Shown piece after piece: positions 16,532 to 25,797 of a DNA stretch of 64,000 nucleotides. The stretch covers positions 1 through 64,000 of the forward strand of contig CALODL010000029.1 in assembly GCA_942492115.1 (NCBI GenBank). The letters run 5' to 3'. The notes under the pieces were generated by a model that saw only the letters and a program-made list of their open reading frames with translations, ran no database searches and was not told where the DNA came from. This stretch comes from CALODL01 sp942492115 (GTDB lineage: Bacteria > Planctomycetota > Phycisphaerae > UBA1845 > CAIVHJ01). Within the stretch, counting starts at the first letter, position 1. Each line of letters starts with the position of its first letter. The position numbers and the translations under genes are program-made.

Positions 16532-18040
16532 ATGCATTCTAGCTTCCATTGCTCCCTGGCGGTAGGCATTCTGATGAGCGCCGCACCGCACACCCTGGGC
16601 CAGGCCCCGGCTGCCGCGCAGCAGGAGACGGACCTCGAGGCCACGGTTCGCGCCCTGGTCACACGCATGCAGCAGCTCGAAAACCAGCTGGCTGACGCGC
16701 AGGCACAAGCGCGGGAGAATGAGGCGCTGCGGGAGGCCGTCGAGCAACTGCAGTACCGTCTCGCCCTCATCGAACAGCGCTCGGCAGCATCTTCAGCCGT
16801 TCCGTTGGGCAGTCAGAATAGGCCATCCGAACAGCAGTACGGGATGCTGGCCGAACGCATCACCATCCTGGAGGACCTCCGCGCCGAACAAGACGCCCGC
16901 AGACGACCCGACGAATTCGACGTATTCTGGAAGAACGGGCTGCGTTTCGAAACGCTCGACGGCTCTTTCAAACTGCGACTGGGCGGTCGCGCTCAAATCG
17001 ATGTCGCCGCGTTCGCTCCACGAGGTGACATCGAGCAGGATGCCGGGGACCTCGACAACGGAATCGAAATGCGCCGTGCCAGGCTCCGCGCGCAAGGCAC
17101 GATCTACGATAACACCCATTTCAAAGTACAGTTCGACTTCGCAGACGGCGAGGCCGCTTTCAAAGACGTTAACATCGGGTTGAGCAAGATTCCGATCATC
17201 GGCAACATTCGCTTCGGTCATTTTAAGGAGCCCTTCGGCCTCGAAGAACAAAACAGCAGCAATTACATGCCGTTCATGGAACGGTCCATCATGAACGAAG
17301 CCCTGGTGCCGAGCCGCAACACGGGTCTCATGATTTTCAACACGGCGTTCGACGAGCGCATGACCTGGGCCGCGGGCGTGTTCATCGACACCGACGACTT
17401 CGGAGATGGGGAGTTCAACGACGGCATCCACTTCACCGGAAGAGTCACGGCCCTCCCGTGGTACGTCGACGACGGTGAGAAGCTGCTACACCTCGGTGTG
17501 TCCTACAGCTACCAGGACCACAAGCGGGACCCGGTGCGCTACCGCACCCGCCCGGAGGCGCACCTCGCCCCACGCTTCGCTGACACCGGCGACTTCATGG
17601 CCAGCGACACCAACCTGGTCGGCGCCGAAGCGTCGGTCGTGCTGGGACCACTTGCATTCCAGGCCGAGTATGTTCACGCCTTCGTTGACAACGTGCAGCG
17701 GGAAGATCCGTCCTACAATGGATTTTATTTTCTGACGAGCTACTTCCTGACTGGCGAGCACCGCGTCTACAACAAGAAGAATGGCGCGTTCGACCGCGTC
17801 GAGCCCAAGAAGAATTTCGGTCAGGACGATGGAATCGGCGCCTGGGAAGTCGCCGGACGATACAGTTACCTCAACCTCGAAGAAGGTGGGGTTCGCGGTG
17901 GGCGTCTGGACGACTTCACACTCGGCGTCAATTGGTACCTCAACCCCAACACGCGGCTCATGTGGAACTACGGGTTTGCCGACGCCGAAAACAGCGGTGC
18001 TGCGCACAGCTTCCAGATGCGGTTCATGATCGATTTCTAA
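16532..18040 (+). CDS. Phosphate-selective porin O/P family outer-membrane protein
   Basis: A 502-residue protein: signal peptide (1-24), a coiled coil rich in Glu/Gln/Leu (about 31-90) of the kind that spans periplasm, then a beta barrel typical of the OprO/OprP family (FKLRLGGRAQIDVAAF; IEMRRARLRAQGTIYDNTHFK-like block; RFGHFKEPFGLEE) ending in FQMRFMIDF with the terminal aromatic residue. The ATG at 16,532 follows GGAGAGG. It probably passes phosphate or polyphosphate through the outer membrane. It sits 42 bases before pstS, so it is the first gene of the phosphate operon. Confidence 0.9.
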   Translation: MHSSFHCSLAVGILMSAAPHTLGQAPAAAQQETDLEATVRALVTRMQQLENQLADAQAQARENEALREAVEQLQYRLALIEQRSAASSAVPLGSQNRPSEQQYGMLAERITILEDLRAEQDARRRPDEFDVFWKNGLRFETLDGSFKLRLGGRAQIDVAAFAPRGDIEQDAGDLDNGIEMRRARLRAQGTIYDNTHFKVQFDFADGEAAFKDVNIGLSKIPIIGNIRFGHFKEPFGLEEQNSSNYMPFMERSIMNEALVPSRNTGLMIFNTAFDERMTWAAGVFIDTDDFGDGEFNDGIHFTGRVTALPWYVDDGEKLLHLGVSYSYQDHKRDPVRYRTRPEAHLAPRFADTGDFMASDTNLVGAEASVVLGPLAFQAEYVHAFVDNVQREDPSYNGFYFLTSYFLTGEHRVYNKKNGAFDRVEPKKNFGQDDGIGAWEVAGRYSYLNLEEGGVRGGRLDDFTLGVNWYLNPNTRLMWNYGFADAENSGAAHSFQMRFMIDF

Positions 18041-18082
18041 ACAGAGCTCGGCCCGCTGCGGCCCTATCTTGAAAGGACCCGG

Positions 18083-19060
18083 ATGATTGTCACAGTATGC
18101 CGCCGCACCATGCTCGTGTGCCTGATAGCGCCCCCCTTGTTGGCTGAGGATCGCGCTGTGCAGGTCGATCCTGCATTGCCGCCTTACACCACGGTGACTG
18201 GCGTCACGGGCAATCTCAAGTCAGTCGGGTCGGATACGATGAACAACGAAATGGCCTTGTGGGCGGAGGCCTTCAGGATGTTCTACCCTGATGTCAAAAT
18301 CGAGGTCGAAGGCAAAGGCTCCAACACTGCCCCGCCCGCGTTGATCGAAGGCACGGCGCATTTCGGAGCCATGTCGCGTGCAATGAAGTCCAAAGAAATG
18401 GACGCATTCGAGAGCCGTTTCGGCTACAAGCCGCTTGCCGTTCGCACATCCCTCGACTGCATTGCAGTGTTCGTGCACCGTGACAACCCGATTGAGCGAC
18501 TGACCTTGCAACAGGTTGACGCGGTGTTCTCCAAGAACCGCCGCGGTGGTCACGACCGTGACATCGCGACCTGGGGCGACCTGGGCTTGACCGGTGAGTG
18601 GCAGAACAGGCCCATCAGTCTCTACGGACGCAACAGTGCGTCGGGAACGTATGGATTCTTCAAGAAGGCTGCCTTGTTCAAGGGTGACTACAAAGATGAC
18701 GTCAAGGAGCAACCAGGCAGCAGTGCCGTCGTGCAGGCCGTCGCCTCTGATAAGTTTGCGATGGGCTATAGTGGCATCGGCTATCGCACCGCCGACGTCC
18801 GTGTTGTCCCGCTGTCGGTTGACGCGCGCGGCGAAGCTTTCGACGCCTCGCTGAGTCATGCCTACAGCGGTGACTATCCGCTGGCCCGGTTTCTATACAT
18901 CTACATCAACAAGACACCCGAACAGGACCTGGATCCGTTGCGTCGCGAGTTCATGCGTTTCGTCCTGAGCCGTGAAGGCCAGGGGCAGGTTGTCAAAGCG
19001 GGGTATATCCCGCTACCGGCCACAATCGCCTCGACCGAACTCAGCCTGCTCGGCCCTTGA
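18083..19060 (+). CDS. pstS: Phosphate-binding protein PstS
   Basis: A 325-residue periplasmic binding protein: signal peptide (about 1-22), then SVGSDTMNNEMALWAEAF and GSNTAPPALIEGTAHFGAMSR, the phosphate-contacting loops of the PstS family, and YGRNSASGTYGFFKKAAL in the second lobe. GAAAGGA lies ahead of the ATG. It delivers phosphate to PstC/PstA. The next gene starts 13 bases after its stop. Confidence 0.93.
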   Translation: MIVTVCRRTMLVCLIAPPLLAEDRAVQVDPALPPYTTVTGVTGNLKSVGSDTMNNEMALWAEAFRMFYPDVKIEVEGKGSNTAPPALIEGTAHFGAMSRAMKSKEMDAFESRFGYKPLAVRTSLDCIAVFVHRDNPIERLTLQQVDAVFSKNRRGGHDRDIATWGDLGLTGEWQNRPISLYGRNSASGTYGFFKKAALFKGDYKDDVKEQPGSSAVVQAVASDKFAMGYSGIGYRTADVRVVPLSVDARGEAFDASLSHAYSGDYPLARFLYIYINKTPEQDLDPLRREFMRFVLSREGQGQVVKAGYIPLPATIASTELSLLGP

Positions 19061-19073
19061 GCATCTGACGGCA

Positions 19074-21671
19074 ATGGCCCAGCCCCTGCAATCCAACCGC
19101 CGCACGACCCATTGGACCGTCCGGTTGACCGATCGCGCCGCCGCCGTGGTGATTACCACTGGCGGCCTGACGGTCATCGCCACGATTCTGGGCATCGGAA
19201 TGTTCCTGATCTGGGTTGCCGTACCGCTGTTCTGTACGGCGCACGTCACCGCAGAACCCCCCTTTGAAATCGCCAGGCACGCCGTTCCCGGGCGCCCGCT
19301 GATCTTCGAACTGGATGAGTACGTCGGCGTAGGTGTTGCTCTGTGGCCGGATGGCACGCTCGCACAATTCGATGCCCGCTCAGGCGCAGAGCTTGCGCAG
19401 GCCGATGTCGTGGGACCACACGGGCCGCGCATCACGGCGTGGTCACGTCCTCTGAGCGGCGGCCGCATCGCCCTGGGCTTGAGCGACGGCACGATTCGAC
19501 TGGGGCAACTGGGCTTCACCAGCGAATTCGTCGAACAGCGCTTCGACCGCGCAGAGCTCGATGCGCACGGGCGCGCCACGTGGTCAGGCGGGATCGTTGA
19601 GCGCGTCGGCAGCGGCCACCTGCGCTGGACCCACGCAATCGTCGATTTAGCCTCCGAGCCCGTCACGTTTTGTGCGACGGGCTCGCCCATCGTTCTGCTC
19701 GACTACCATGCCACGCTGAGCGACGGACGCATCGTGCGCGAAGTGCTGGCTGGAATCACCGCCGAGGGCACCGTACGCATGGCCAGAATCCGGCGTAAAG
19801 AAAATCTGCTGACCGGAGCCCAGCGTCTCGATCCACAGTGGTTCGATCTGCCGGCACCGCCTCACCCGGATCAACCTGCCGCACTTCTGCTCAATGAGGA
19901 GGCCACGCAACTCGTACTGGGCTGGTCGGACGGGACCGTGTCCCGCTATGACCTGCGGGATCCCGCACACGCGCAGATCGCAGAGACCCGCGATGTGGTC
20001 TCGGACGACCACCTGCTCACGACCATCAAACACCTGATCGGGACGCAGTCGCTCATCGTCGGAGACAGTGCCGGCCGCGTGAGCGTATGGTTCACCGTGC
20101 CCCGGCCGCACGGCGAGACCTCGGATGGGCTCAGCCTCGAGCGCATTCACGACTTCAGTGGTCACGACGCCGCCGTCACTGCCGTGACCGCGTCACCGCG
20201 AAATCGCTGTTTTGCCACGGCAGACGCTTCCGGAGCGATTGCACTGCATCATGCGACCACGGGACGCACGTTGGCCACGATCGCAGGCGAGGGCGTCGGC
20301 ATTGCGCGGATGCAGATCACGCCCAAGGCCGACACGCTCGTTGCGCTTGATCACAATTGCCGAGCCCGCCGCTGGAACCTCGACAACCCCCATCCTGAGA
20401 CGACACTTCATGCACTGTTCGGACGCCTGTGGTACGAGGGTGATCCGCAGCCGAGTTTCACGTGGCAATCGAGTGGGGGAACCGACGCATTCGAACCCAA
20501 ACTCAGCCTGACCCCCCTGATCTTCGGATCTCTGAAGGCAACTTTGTACTCGATGGTTTTCGCGATCCCCATCGCATTGCTCGCGGCCGTCTACTCTTCG
20601 CAGTTTCTGGACCCCAAGACTCGCAGTGTGGTGAAACCGACCATTGAGATGATGGCCTCCCTGCCCAGCGTCGTACTCGGCTTCATCGCGGCACTCGTGC
20701 TGGCCCCGGTCGTCGAGCGCCATCTGGTCACGGTCCTGCTTTCGGCAGCCTGCATCCCCGCAACGCTGTGGTTCGCCGGGCACGCATGGGATCTGCTGCC
20801 ACGCCGGATTGCGGCCTGCAACACGGGAGCCCGGCGACTGCTGCTGTGTATCGGCCTGCTGGGGCTGGCCGGGCTGGTCAGCCGGGAATGCAGTCCTGCC
20901 GTGGAACGGCTCATGTTCGGCGGGAACATCATGGCCTGGTTGGACGGCCAGGTCGGCACGGGAACCTCGCTGTGGGGACTGGTGACCATGCCGGTCATCC
21001 TCGTGCTCGTTCTGCATTGGCGCGCCCGCCGTTGGCGCCGGTTCCTGAGTCGTAAACTCATTACTCCAGGACTCCTGTCCGAAGCCTGGGTCGAACTCTT
21101 GAGCATGATTGCAGCGACTGTGCTGTCCGCCGTGACCGCATGGGCCGTCGGCGAAACGATGACAGCGCTCGGCTTTGACCTGCGCGGCACCCTCGTTGGT
21201 ACCTACGCGCAACGGAACTCACTGGTCGTCGGATTCGTCATTGGTTTCGCGGTCATCCCGATCGTCTACACGGTGTCCGAGGACGCGCTGTCCGCGGTCC
21301 CCGAACACCTCAAAGCCGGTTCACTCGCATGCGGGGCTTCCGCCTGGCAAACCACCTGCCGAGTCGTCATTCCCATTGCGGCGAGCGGCATGTTTTCGGC
21401 GGTCATGATTGGCCTTGGTCGCGCCGTAGGGGAAACCATGATCGTGGTCATGGCGGCGGGCAACACCGCGATCATGGACATCAATCCATTCAACGGCCTG
21501 CGGGCGTTGTCGGCCAATATCGCAGTCGAGCTACCTGAAGCGGCACGCAACGGTACGCTGTACCGCGTGCTTTTTCTTGCAGGGCTGGTGCTGTTCGGCC
21601 TGACATTCGTGATCAATACCGTCGCAGAACTCGTCCGGTTGCGCTTCAGAAAGAGAGCCGGTCAGTTATGA
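19074..21671 (+). CDS. pstC: Phosphate ABC transporter permease PstC with a beta-propeller-like periplasmic insert
   Basis: At 865 residues it is almost three times the size of E. coli PstC. After a first membrane helix (about 25-47) comes a soluble insert of some 400 residues with WD40-like blades (LVLGWSDGTVSRYDL; SGHDAAVTAVTASP...ATADASGAIALHH). From about 475 the permease domain begins (LIFGSLKATLYSMVFAIPIA), with the EAA-type loop (AGSLACGASAWQT) and GLGRAVGETM before the last helices. It forms the inner-membrane channel with PstA; the stop overlaps the pstA start as ATGA. Long inserts occur in other PstC proteins; the propeller reading comes from repeat appearance, not a structure comparison. 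Confidence 0.9.
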   Translation: MAQPLQSNRRTTHWTVRLTDRAAAVVITTGGLTVIATILGIGMFLIWVAVPLFCTAHVTAEPPFEIARHAVPGRPLIFELDEYVGVGVALWPDGTLAQFDARSGAELAQADVVGPHGPRITAWSRPLSGGRIALGLSDGTIRLGQLGFTSEFVEQRFDRAELDAHGRATWSGGIVERVGSGHLRWTHAIVDLASEPVTFCATGSPIVLLDYHATLSDGRIVREVLAGITAEGTVRMARIRRKENLLTGAQRLDPQWFDLPAPPHPDQPAALLLNEEATQLVLGWSDGTVSRYDLRDPAHAQIAETRDVVSDDHLLTTIKHLIGTQSLIVGDSAGRVSVWFTVPRPHGETSDGLSLERIHDFSGHDAAVTAVTASPRNRCFATADASGAIALHHATTGRTLATIAGEGVGIARMQITPKADTLVALDHNCRARRWNLDNPHPETTLHALFGRLWYEGDPQPSFTWQSSGGTDAFEPKLSLTPLIFGSLKATLYSMVFAIPIALLAAVYSSQFLDPKTRSVVKPTIEMMASLPSVVLGFIAALVLAPVVERHLVTVLLSAACIPATLWFAGHAWDLLPRRIAACNTGARRLLLCIGLLGLAGLVSRECSPAVERLMFGGNIMAWLDGQVGTGTSLWGLVTMPVILVLVLHWRARRWRRFLSRKLITPGLLSEAWVELLSMIAATVLSAVTAWAVGETMTALGFDLRGTLVGTYAQRNSLVVGFVIGFAVIPIVYTVSEDALSAVPEHLKAGSLACGASAWQTTCRVVIPIAASGMFSAVMIGLGRAVGETMIVVMAAGNTAIMDINPFNGLRALSANIAVELPEAARNGTLYRVLFLAGLVLFGLTFVINTVAELVRLRFRKRAGQL

Positions 21672-23353
21672 GCACGCTGGCACAGCCGCTTGAAGCTCCA
21701 CAGCTCGACAGCCGGCGGACGATTGCCCTGCGCGGCGAACCGTGGGCCTGGCTCAGCGCCGGCGGACTGACCGTGGCCGTCGTGATGATCGTTGCGCTAC
21801 TGCTCATCGTGACCCTCCGTGGGACGGCCACCTTCTGGCCGCAACCGATCGCGCGTGTCACCCTGGCCGACGGTCGTGTCCTGCTCGGCGAGTTCACCCG
21901 ATCTGAACCCTACGAACCCACGGCCGCCGAGCGCGCCGCGTGGCCAGCAGGCGCGGCCACCGCTACGGTTGTCAACCGCAGACTGCTGCGCATCACCAAT
22001 TATGACCTCTATGGTCGCGACTACGAGTGGATCGCCACCCCCAGCATTCGCGACATCAGCTATCCCGCCAACGCTTGCATGATCGAACGCCGCGAGGATG
22101 GGGCCTTCATTGGGGAGCTGCGCGCAGTCGAGGTCGATGGTCAAGTGCTTGAGTCCACTGTGCCTGCGGAATGGTTGAGACGTGCCGCGGCGGACATCGC
22201 TGCCCGTCGACGTGCAATGGCTCGCATTGAAGACGTTGAGCTGGGTCGCATCAATGCCCGCATCGAACGCGCCCGCCTCGACTTGCTGGGGGCGCCGTTG
22301 CGGGGTCCGGACCACGACGCATTCATGGCCCGCATCGAACGCCGGCAGAAGGAATTGGCCGCGGCGTATGCCTCCGCCAGTGCGCGCCTCGCCACCCTGC
22401 GGAACGAGGATCAGCGTTACACGTTGACCATTGCGGATGTCAATGGAACGTCCAAGACCATCCGCGCGTCCGACGTCGTGCGAACCTACGCCGCTAACAC
22501 GACGACGTGGACCGCGCGCGCTGGAATCTACTTCAGCCGCTGGTTGGAGTTTCTGACTGCCAACCCCCGGCAGGCCAACAGCGCCGGCGGGGTCTTCCCC
22601 GCGATATTCGGTACCGTCATCATGACAATGCTCATGTCGTTGTTCGTGGGTCCGCTTGGCGTCGTAGCCGCGTTGTACCTCCGCGAATATGCCCGCCAGG
22701 GCCCCGTCGTCTCGGTGATTCGCATTGCAGTGGGCAACCTGGCCGGTGTTCCCAGTATCGTGTACGGCATCTTCGGGCTTGGATTCTTCTGTTACGGTGT
22801 CGGCGGGATGATCGACGGCGCCTTCTTCAGTGAGCGGCTGCCGGCCCCAACCTTTGGAACAACCGGGATCCTGTGGTCCAGCTTGACGCTGGCCCTCCTG
22901 ACTCTACCGGTGGTCATCGTGTCCACGGAAGAAGCCCTGGCCGCGGTCCCGGCCAGTATGCGTGAAGGGTCTTACGCGTGCGGCGCGAGTCGCTGGCAGA
23001 CGATCCGGCGAATCGTGCTGCCCAAGGCCATGCCGGGCATCTTGACCGGACTCATCCTGGCCATGGCCCGCGGTGCCGGGGAGGTGGCCCCCCTCATGAT
23101 CACCGGCGCGGTCAAACTGGCCCCCGATCTTCCGCTCGATGGTGAGTTCCCCTATGTCCACCTTCAGCGGTCTTTCATGCATCTGGGTTTTCACATTTAC
23201 GACGTCGGTTTTCAGTCACGCAATTCCGAGGCCGCCAAACCCATGGTCTTCACCACGACACTCCTGTTGATCGTCATCGTGGTGTTGTTGAATTTTGCGG
23301 CCATGATCATCCGCGGACGCCTGCGCCGGCGTTTGCACGAAGCCAAGCTCTAA
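21668..23353 (+). CDS. pstA: Phosphate ABC transporter permease PstA, long form
   Basis: A 561-residue protein. One N-terminal helix (about 30-50) is followed by a periplasmic region of about 240 residues ending in charged coiled-coil stretches rich in Arg/Glu/Ala (about 170-250). The permease core begins near 305 (GGVFPAIFGTVIMTMLMS) with the family signature GNLAGVPSIVYGIFGLGFF and the EAA loop REGSYACGASRWQTI. It pairs with PstC in the phosphate channel. The enlarged soluble part mirrors the enlargement of PstC. Confidence 0.92.
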   Translation: MSTLAQPLEAPQLDSRRTIALRGEPWAWLSAGGLTVAVVMIVALLLIVTLRGTATFWPQPIARVTLADGRVLLGEFTRSEPYEPTAAERAAWPAGAATATVVNRRLLRITNYDLYGRDYEWIATPSIRDISYPANACMIERREDGAFIGELRAVEVDGQVLESTVPAEWLRRAAADIAARRRAMARIEDVELGRINARIERARLDLLGAPLRGPDHDAFMARIERRQKELAAAYASASARLATLRNEDQRYTLTIADVNGTSKTIRASDVVRTYAANTTTWTARAGIYFSRWLEFLTANPRQANSAGGVFPAIFGTVIMTMLMSLFVGPLGVVAALYLREYARQGPVVSVIRIAVGNLAGVPSIVYGIFGLGFFCYGVGGMIDGAFFSERLPAPTFGTTGILWSSLTLALLTLPVVIVSTEEALAAVPASMREGSYACGASRWQTIRRIVLPKAMPGILTGLILAMARGAGEVAPLMITGAVKLAPDLPLDGEFPYVHLQRSFMHLGFHIYDVGFQSRNSEAAKPMVFTTTLLLIVIVVLLNFAAMIIRGRLRRRLHEAKL

Positions 23354-23410
23354 TGCCGGCGTTGCGGGCTTGAGAATGAGCGGACAACCCTAGACAATCA
23401 GGGAGAACTC

Positions 23411-24307
23411 GTGAACGTCCCGATCGAAACGACTCCGACCATCGACCCGCGAGGAACGAGTATCACGACCAGGGTGCCAGACAACCAACTTCCGCAACCA
23501 GCACACCTGCCCGCGACAGCAGGCCCCGCGATCCATCCGCAACTTCATGGTGAAGACGCTGTTGCTGAACTCTGTGACTTTGGACTGTCCTATGGTCCCA
23601 AGCAAGTGGTCTTCGACATTTCCTTATCCATTCCTGAGCGGAAGGTCACGGCGTTGATTGGTCCGTCGGGTTGTGGCAAGTCCACGCTGCTGCGTTCGAT
23701 CAACCGTTTGAACGATCTCATCGACGATGTGCGGATCCATGGCGATATCAAACTGCGCGGCGAATCCATCTATGCCCCGACCGTCGACGTCATCGAATTG
23801 CGCAAGTGCATGGGCATGGTCTTCCAGAAGTCCAACCCCTTTCCGATGAGCATTTACGAGAATGTGGTCTATCCTCTGCGGATCGATGGCGAGAACCGCA
23901 AGCGCGTGCTGGACGACACCGTCGAGCGCAGCCTTCGACAAGCCGCACTGTGGGACGAAGTCCACGATCGATTACATGAATCCGGTCTGGCCATGTCCGG
24001 CGGACAGCAACAACGCCTGTGCATTGCCCGGGCGGTGGCGGCCCAACCTGACGTGCTGCTGATGGATGAACCCTGCTCCGCTCTCGACCCGGTAGCGACC
24101 AGCAAGATCGAGGACTTGATCCATACCCTAAAAGAAGAATTCACTATTCTGGTGGTCACACACAACATGCAGCAGGCCGCACGGATCAGCGATTACACCG
24201 CGTTCATGTACCTGGGTCGACTGATCGAATATGGGCCGACTTCGGTCATTTTTCAGAATCCGGCCCGGCAACAGACCAACGACTACGTTTCCGGGAGGTT
24301 TGGATAG
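23411..24307 (+). CDS. pstB: Phosphate import ATP-binding protein PstB
   Basis: A 298-residue ATPase. About 48 residues of Pro/Thr-rich extension precede the ABC domain, longer than usual. Walker A is GPSGCGKS (84-91), the signature is MSGGQQQRL and Walker B is VLLMDEPCSALDP, followed by VVTHNMQQAARISDY with the switch His. The Q-loop region MVFQKSNPFPMS is typical of PstB. It powers phosphate uptake by PstSCA. Confidence 0.95.
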   Translation: MNVPIETTPTIDPRGTSITTRVPDNQLPQPAHLPATAGPAIHPQLHGEDAVAELCDFGLSYGPKQVVFDISLSIPERKVTALIGPSGCGKSTLLRSINRLNDLIDDVRIHGDIKLRGESIYAPTVDVIELRKCMGMVFQKSNPFPMSIYENVVYPLRIDGENRKRVLDDTVERSLRQAALWDEVHDRLHESGLAMSGGQQQRLCIARAVAAQPDVLLMDEPCSALDPVATSKIEDLIHTLKEEFTILVVTHNMQQAARISDYTAFMYLGRLIEYGPTSVIFQNPARQQTNDYVSGRFG

Positions 24308-24376
24308 CCTACGCCAGCGGCCACATCCGTCACACCGGAGAGCGCAGTCGGTGATCGCCTATCGGAAAGAGACCAC

Positions 24377-25069
24377 ATGACACAACACCTGGCGAGAGAA
24401 ATCGAGCATGTCAGAGATCGCATCTGGGCCCTGGGCCGTCAGGTCGCGGATCAGCTCGACCAGGCACTCGAAGCCTTGTTGTCGGCCGACCTGACTATTG
24501 CCGAACGCGTCATGTCGACCGACGAGATGGTCGACCAGGAGGAGGTGGCCGTCGAAGAGGAGTGCCTCAAGGTCATCGCCCTCCATCAACCTGTGGCGCG
24601 CGACCTGCGTTTTATCGTAGCGGTGCTCCATGTCAACCACGACCTGGAGAGAATCGGCGACCATGCAGTCAACCTGGCCTACATTGCAAAGAAATGTGTC
24701 GAGAAACGGGCGACGGATTTTCCACCACACATCATCCATATGGGCCGCCTGGTCACTGACTCCTGCCATCAATGCATCGAAGCCCTTGTCAAGGAGGACG
24801 TCGATGCGGCGCTGGGTCTGTGCCATGACGACAAGAACATCAACGAGCTGTGTGGCCTGGTCTATGACGCGGCCAAGCAACTCGCAATCGAAGGCCGTGG
24901 CAGCTTCGGCGAGGCCATTCGCATCTACCGCGTCGGGCGCGAGCTCGAACGGGTCGGTGATCTCCTCAAGAACATCGCAGAAGTCACCATTTATCTGAAT
25001 ACCGGGCAGGTGGTGCGGCACAATCGCCTGCGTCGGCTCGAAATTGAAGCCGCAAGAACCGAGGGATAA
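24377..25069 (+). CDS. phoU: Phosphate signalling protein PhoU
   Basis: A 230-residue all-helical protein with two PhoU repeats (about 8-100 and 112-210). Each has the metal-site pattern near ARDLRFIVAVLHVNHDLERIGDHA and GRELERVGDLLKNIAE. PhoU links PstSCAB to the PhoR kinase and restrains phosphate uptake. The ATG at 24,377 follows GAAAGAG. It lies between pstB and phoB, the usual order. Confidence 0.95.
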   Translation: MTQHLAREIEHVRDRIWALGRQVADQLDQALEALLSADLTIAERVMSTDEMVDQEEVAVEEECLKVIALHQPVARDLRFIVAVLHVNHDLERIGDHAVNLAYIAKKCVEKRATDFPPHIIHMGRLVTDSCHQCIEALVKEDVDAALGLCHDDKNINELCGLVYDAAKQLAIEGRGSFGEAIRIYRVGRELERVGDLLKNIAEVTIYLNTGQVVRHNRLRRLEIEAARTEG

Positions 25070-25073
25070 TGCC

Positions 25074-25769
25074 GTGGCGCGAGATGTGGTCCTGCTCATC
25101 GACGACGAACCGGATCTGATTGAGCTCGTTTCTTACAACCTCATCGAAGCGGGCTTCGACGTCGTGGCCGAGAAGGACGGCCGCGCCGGCCTCGAGGCGG
25201 CCCGGCGTCGTCCCCCTGATTTGATCATCCTCGATATCATGTTGCCGGGTATGGACGGTCTCGAGGTCTGCCGGGAATTGCGCAACGATTCACGGGCGGC
25301 CATGGTTCCGATCATCATGTTGACTGCGCGCGGCGCAGAGACCGACCGGGTCGTCGGGCTCGAGCTCGGAGCGGATGATTACGTGGTCAAGCCGTTCAGT
25401 CCGCGAGAACTGGTCGCGCGGGTCAAGGCTGTCCTGCGCCGTGGCCACGTCCACAGCGAAGCCAAAGACATCATCCGGCATGGCGAACTGTGCATCGACA
25501 TGGTCAGGCACAAGATCATGTATGGCGACGATGAGGTGCACCTGACAGTCGCAGAATTCGCCATACTTCGTTATCTCGCCGGGCATCCCGAACGTGTGTT
25601 GTCACGCAATGAGATCATCGATGGTGCACTGGGCAAGGAGGTCGTCGTCACCGACCGCAACGTCGACGTCCATATTGGAGCCATCCGCCGCAAACTGGGT
25701 GCAGGACGTGCGATGGTCGAAACAATCCGCGGCATCGGGTATCGTTTCGTGCCGCAGGGAGGCGGATGA
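25074..25769 (+). CDS. phoB: Phosphate regulon response regulator PhoB
   Basis: A receiver domain (LIDDEPDLIELVSYNL, phospho-acceptor Asp54 in IILDIMLPGMDG, then MLTARG and VVKPFSPRELVAR) joined to an OmpR/PhoB winged helix (LTVAEFAILRYLAGHP...VDVHIGAIRRKLG). I prefer the GTG at 25,074, just before the first beta strand and preceded by GAGGGAT; an ATG at 25,044 inside phoU would add ten residues. It should activate the porin and pst genes when phosphate is low. Confidence 0.92.
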   Translation: MARDVVLLIDDEPDLIELVSYNLIEAGFDVVAEKDGRAGLEAARRRPPDLIILDIMLPGMDGLEVCRELRNDSRAAMVPIIMLTARGAETDRVVGLELGADDYVVKPFSPRELVARVKAVLRRGHVHSEAKDIIRHGELCIDMVRHKIMYGDDEVHLTVAEFAILRYLAGHPERVLSRNEIIDGALGKEVVVTDRNVDVHIGAIRRKLGAGRAMVETIRGIGYRFVPQGGG

Positions 25770-25797
25770 TGCGAGCGCTCCCGTCATCCGAACGGCT

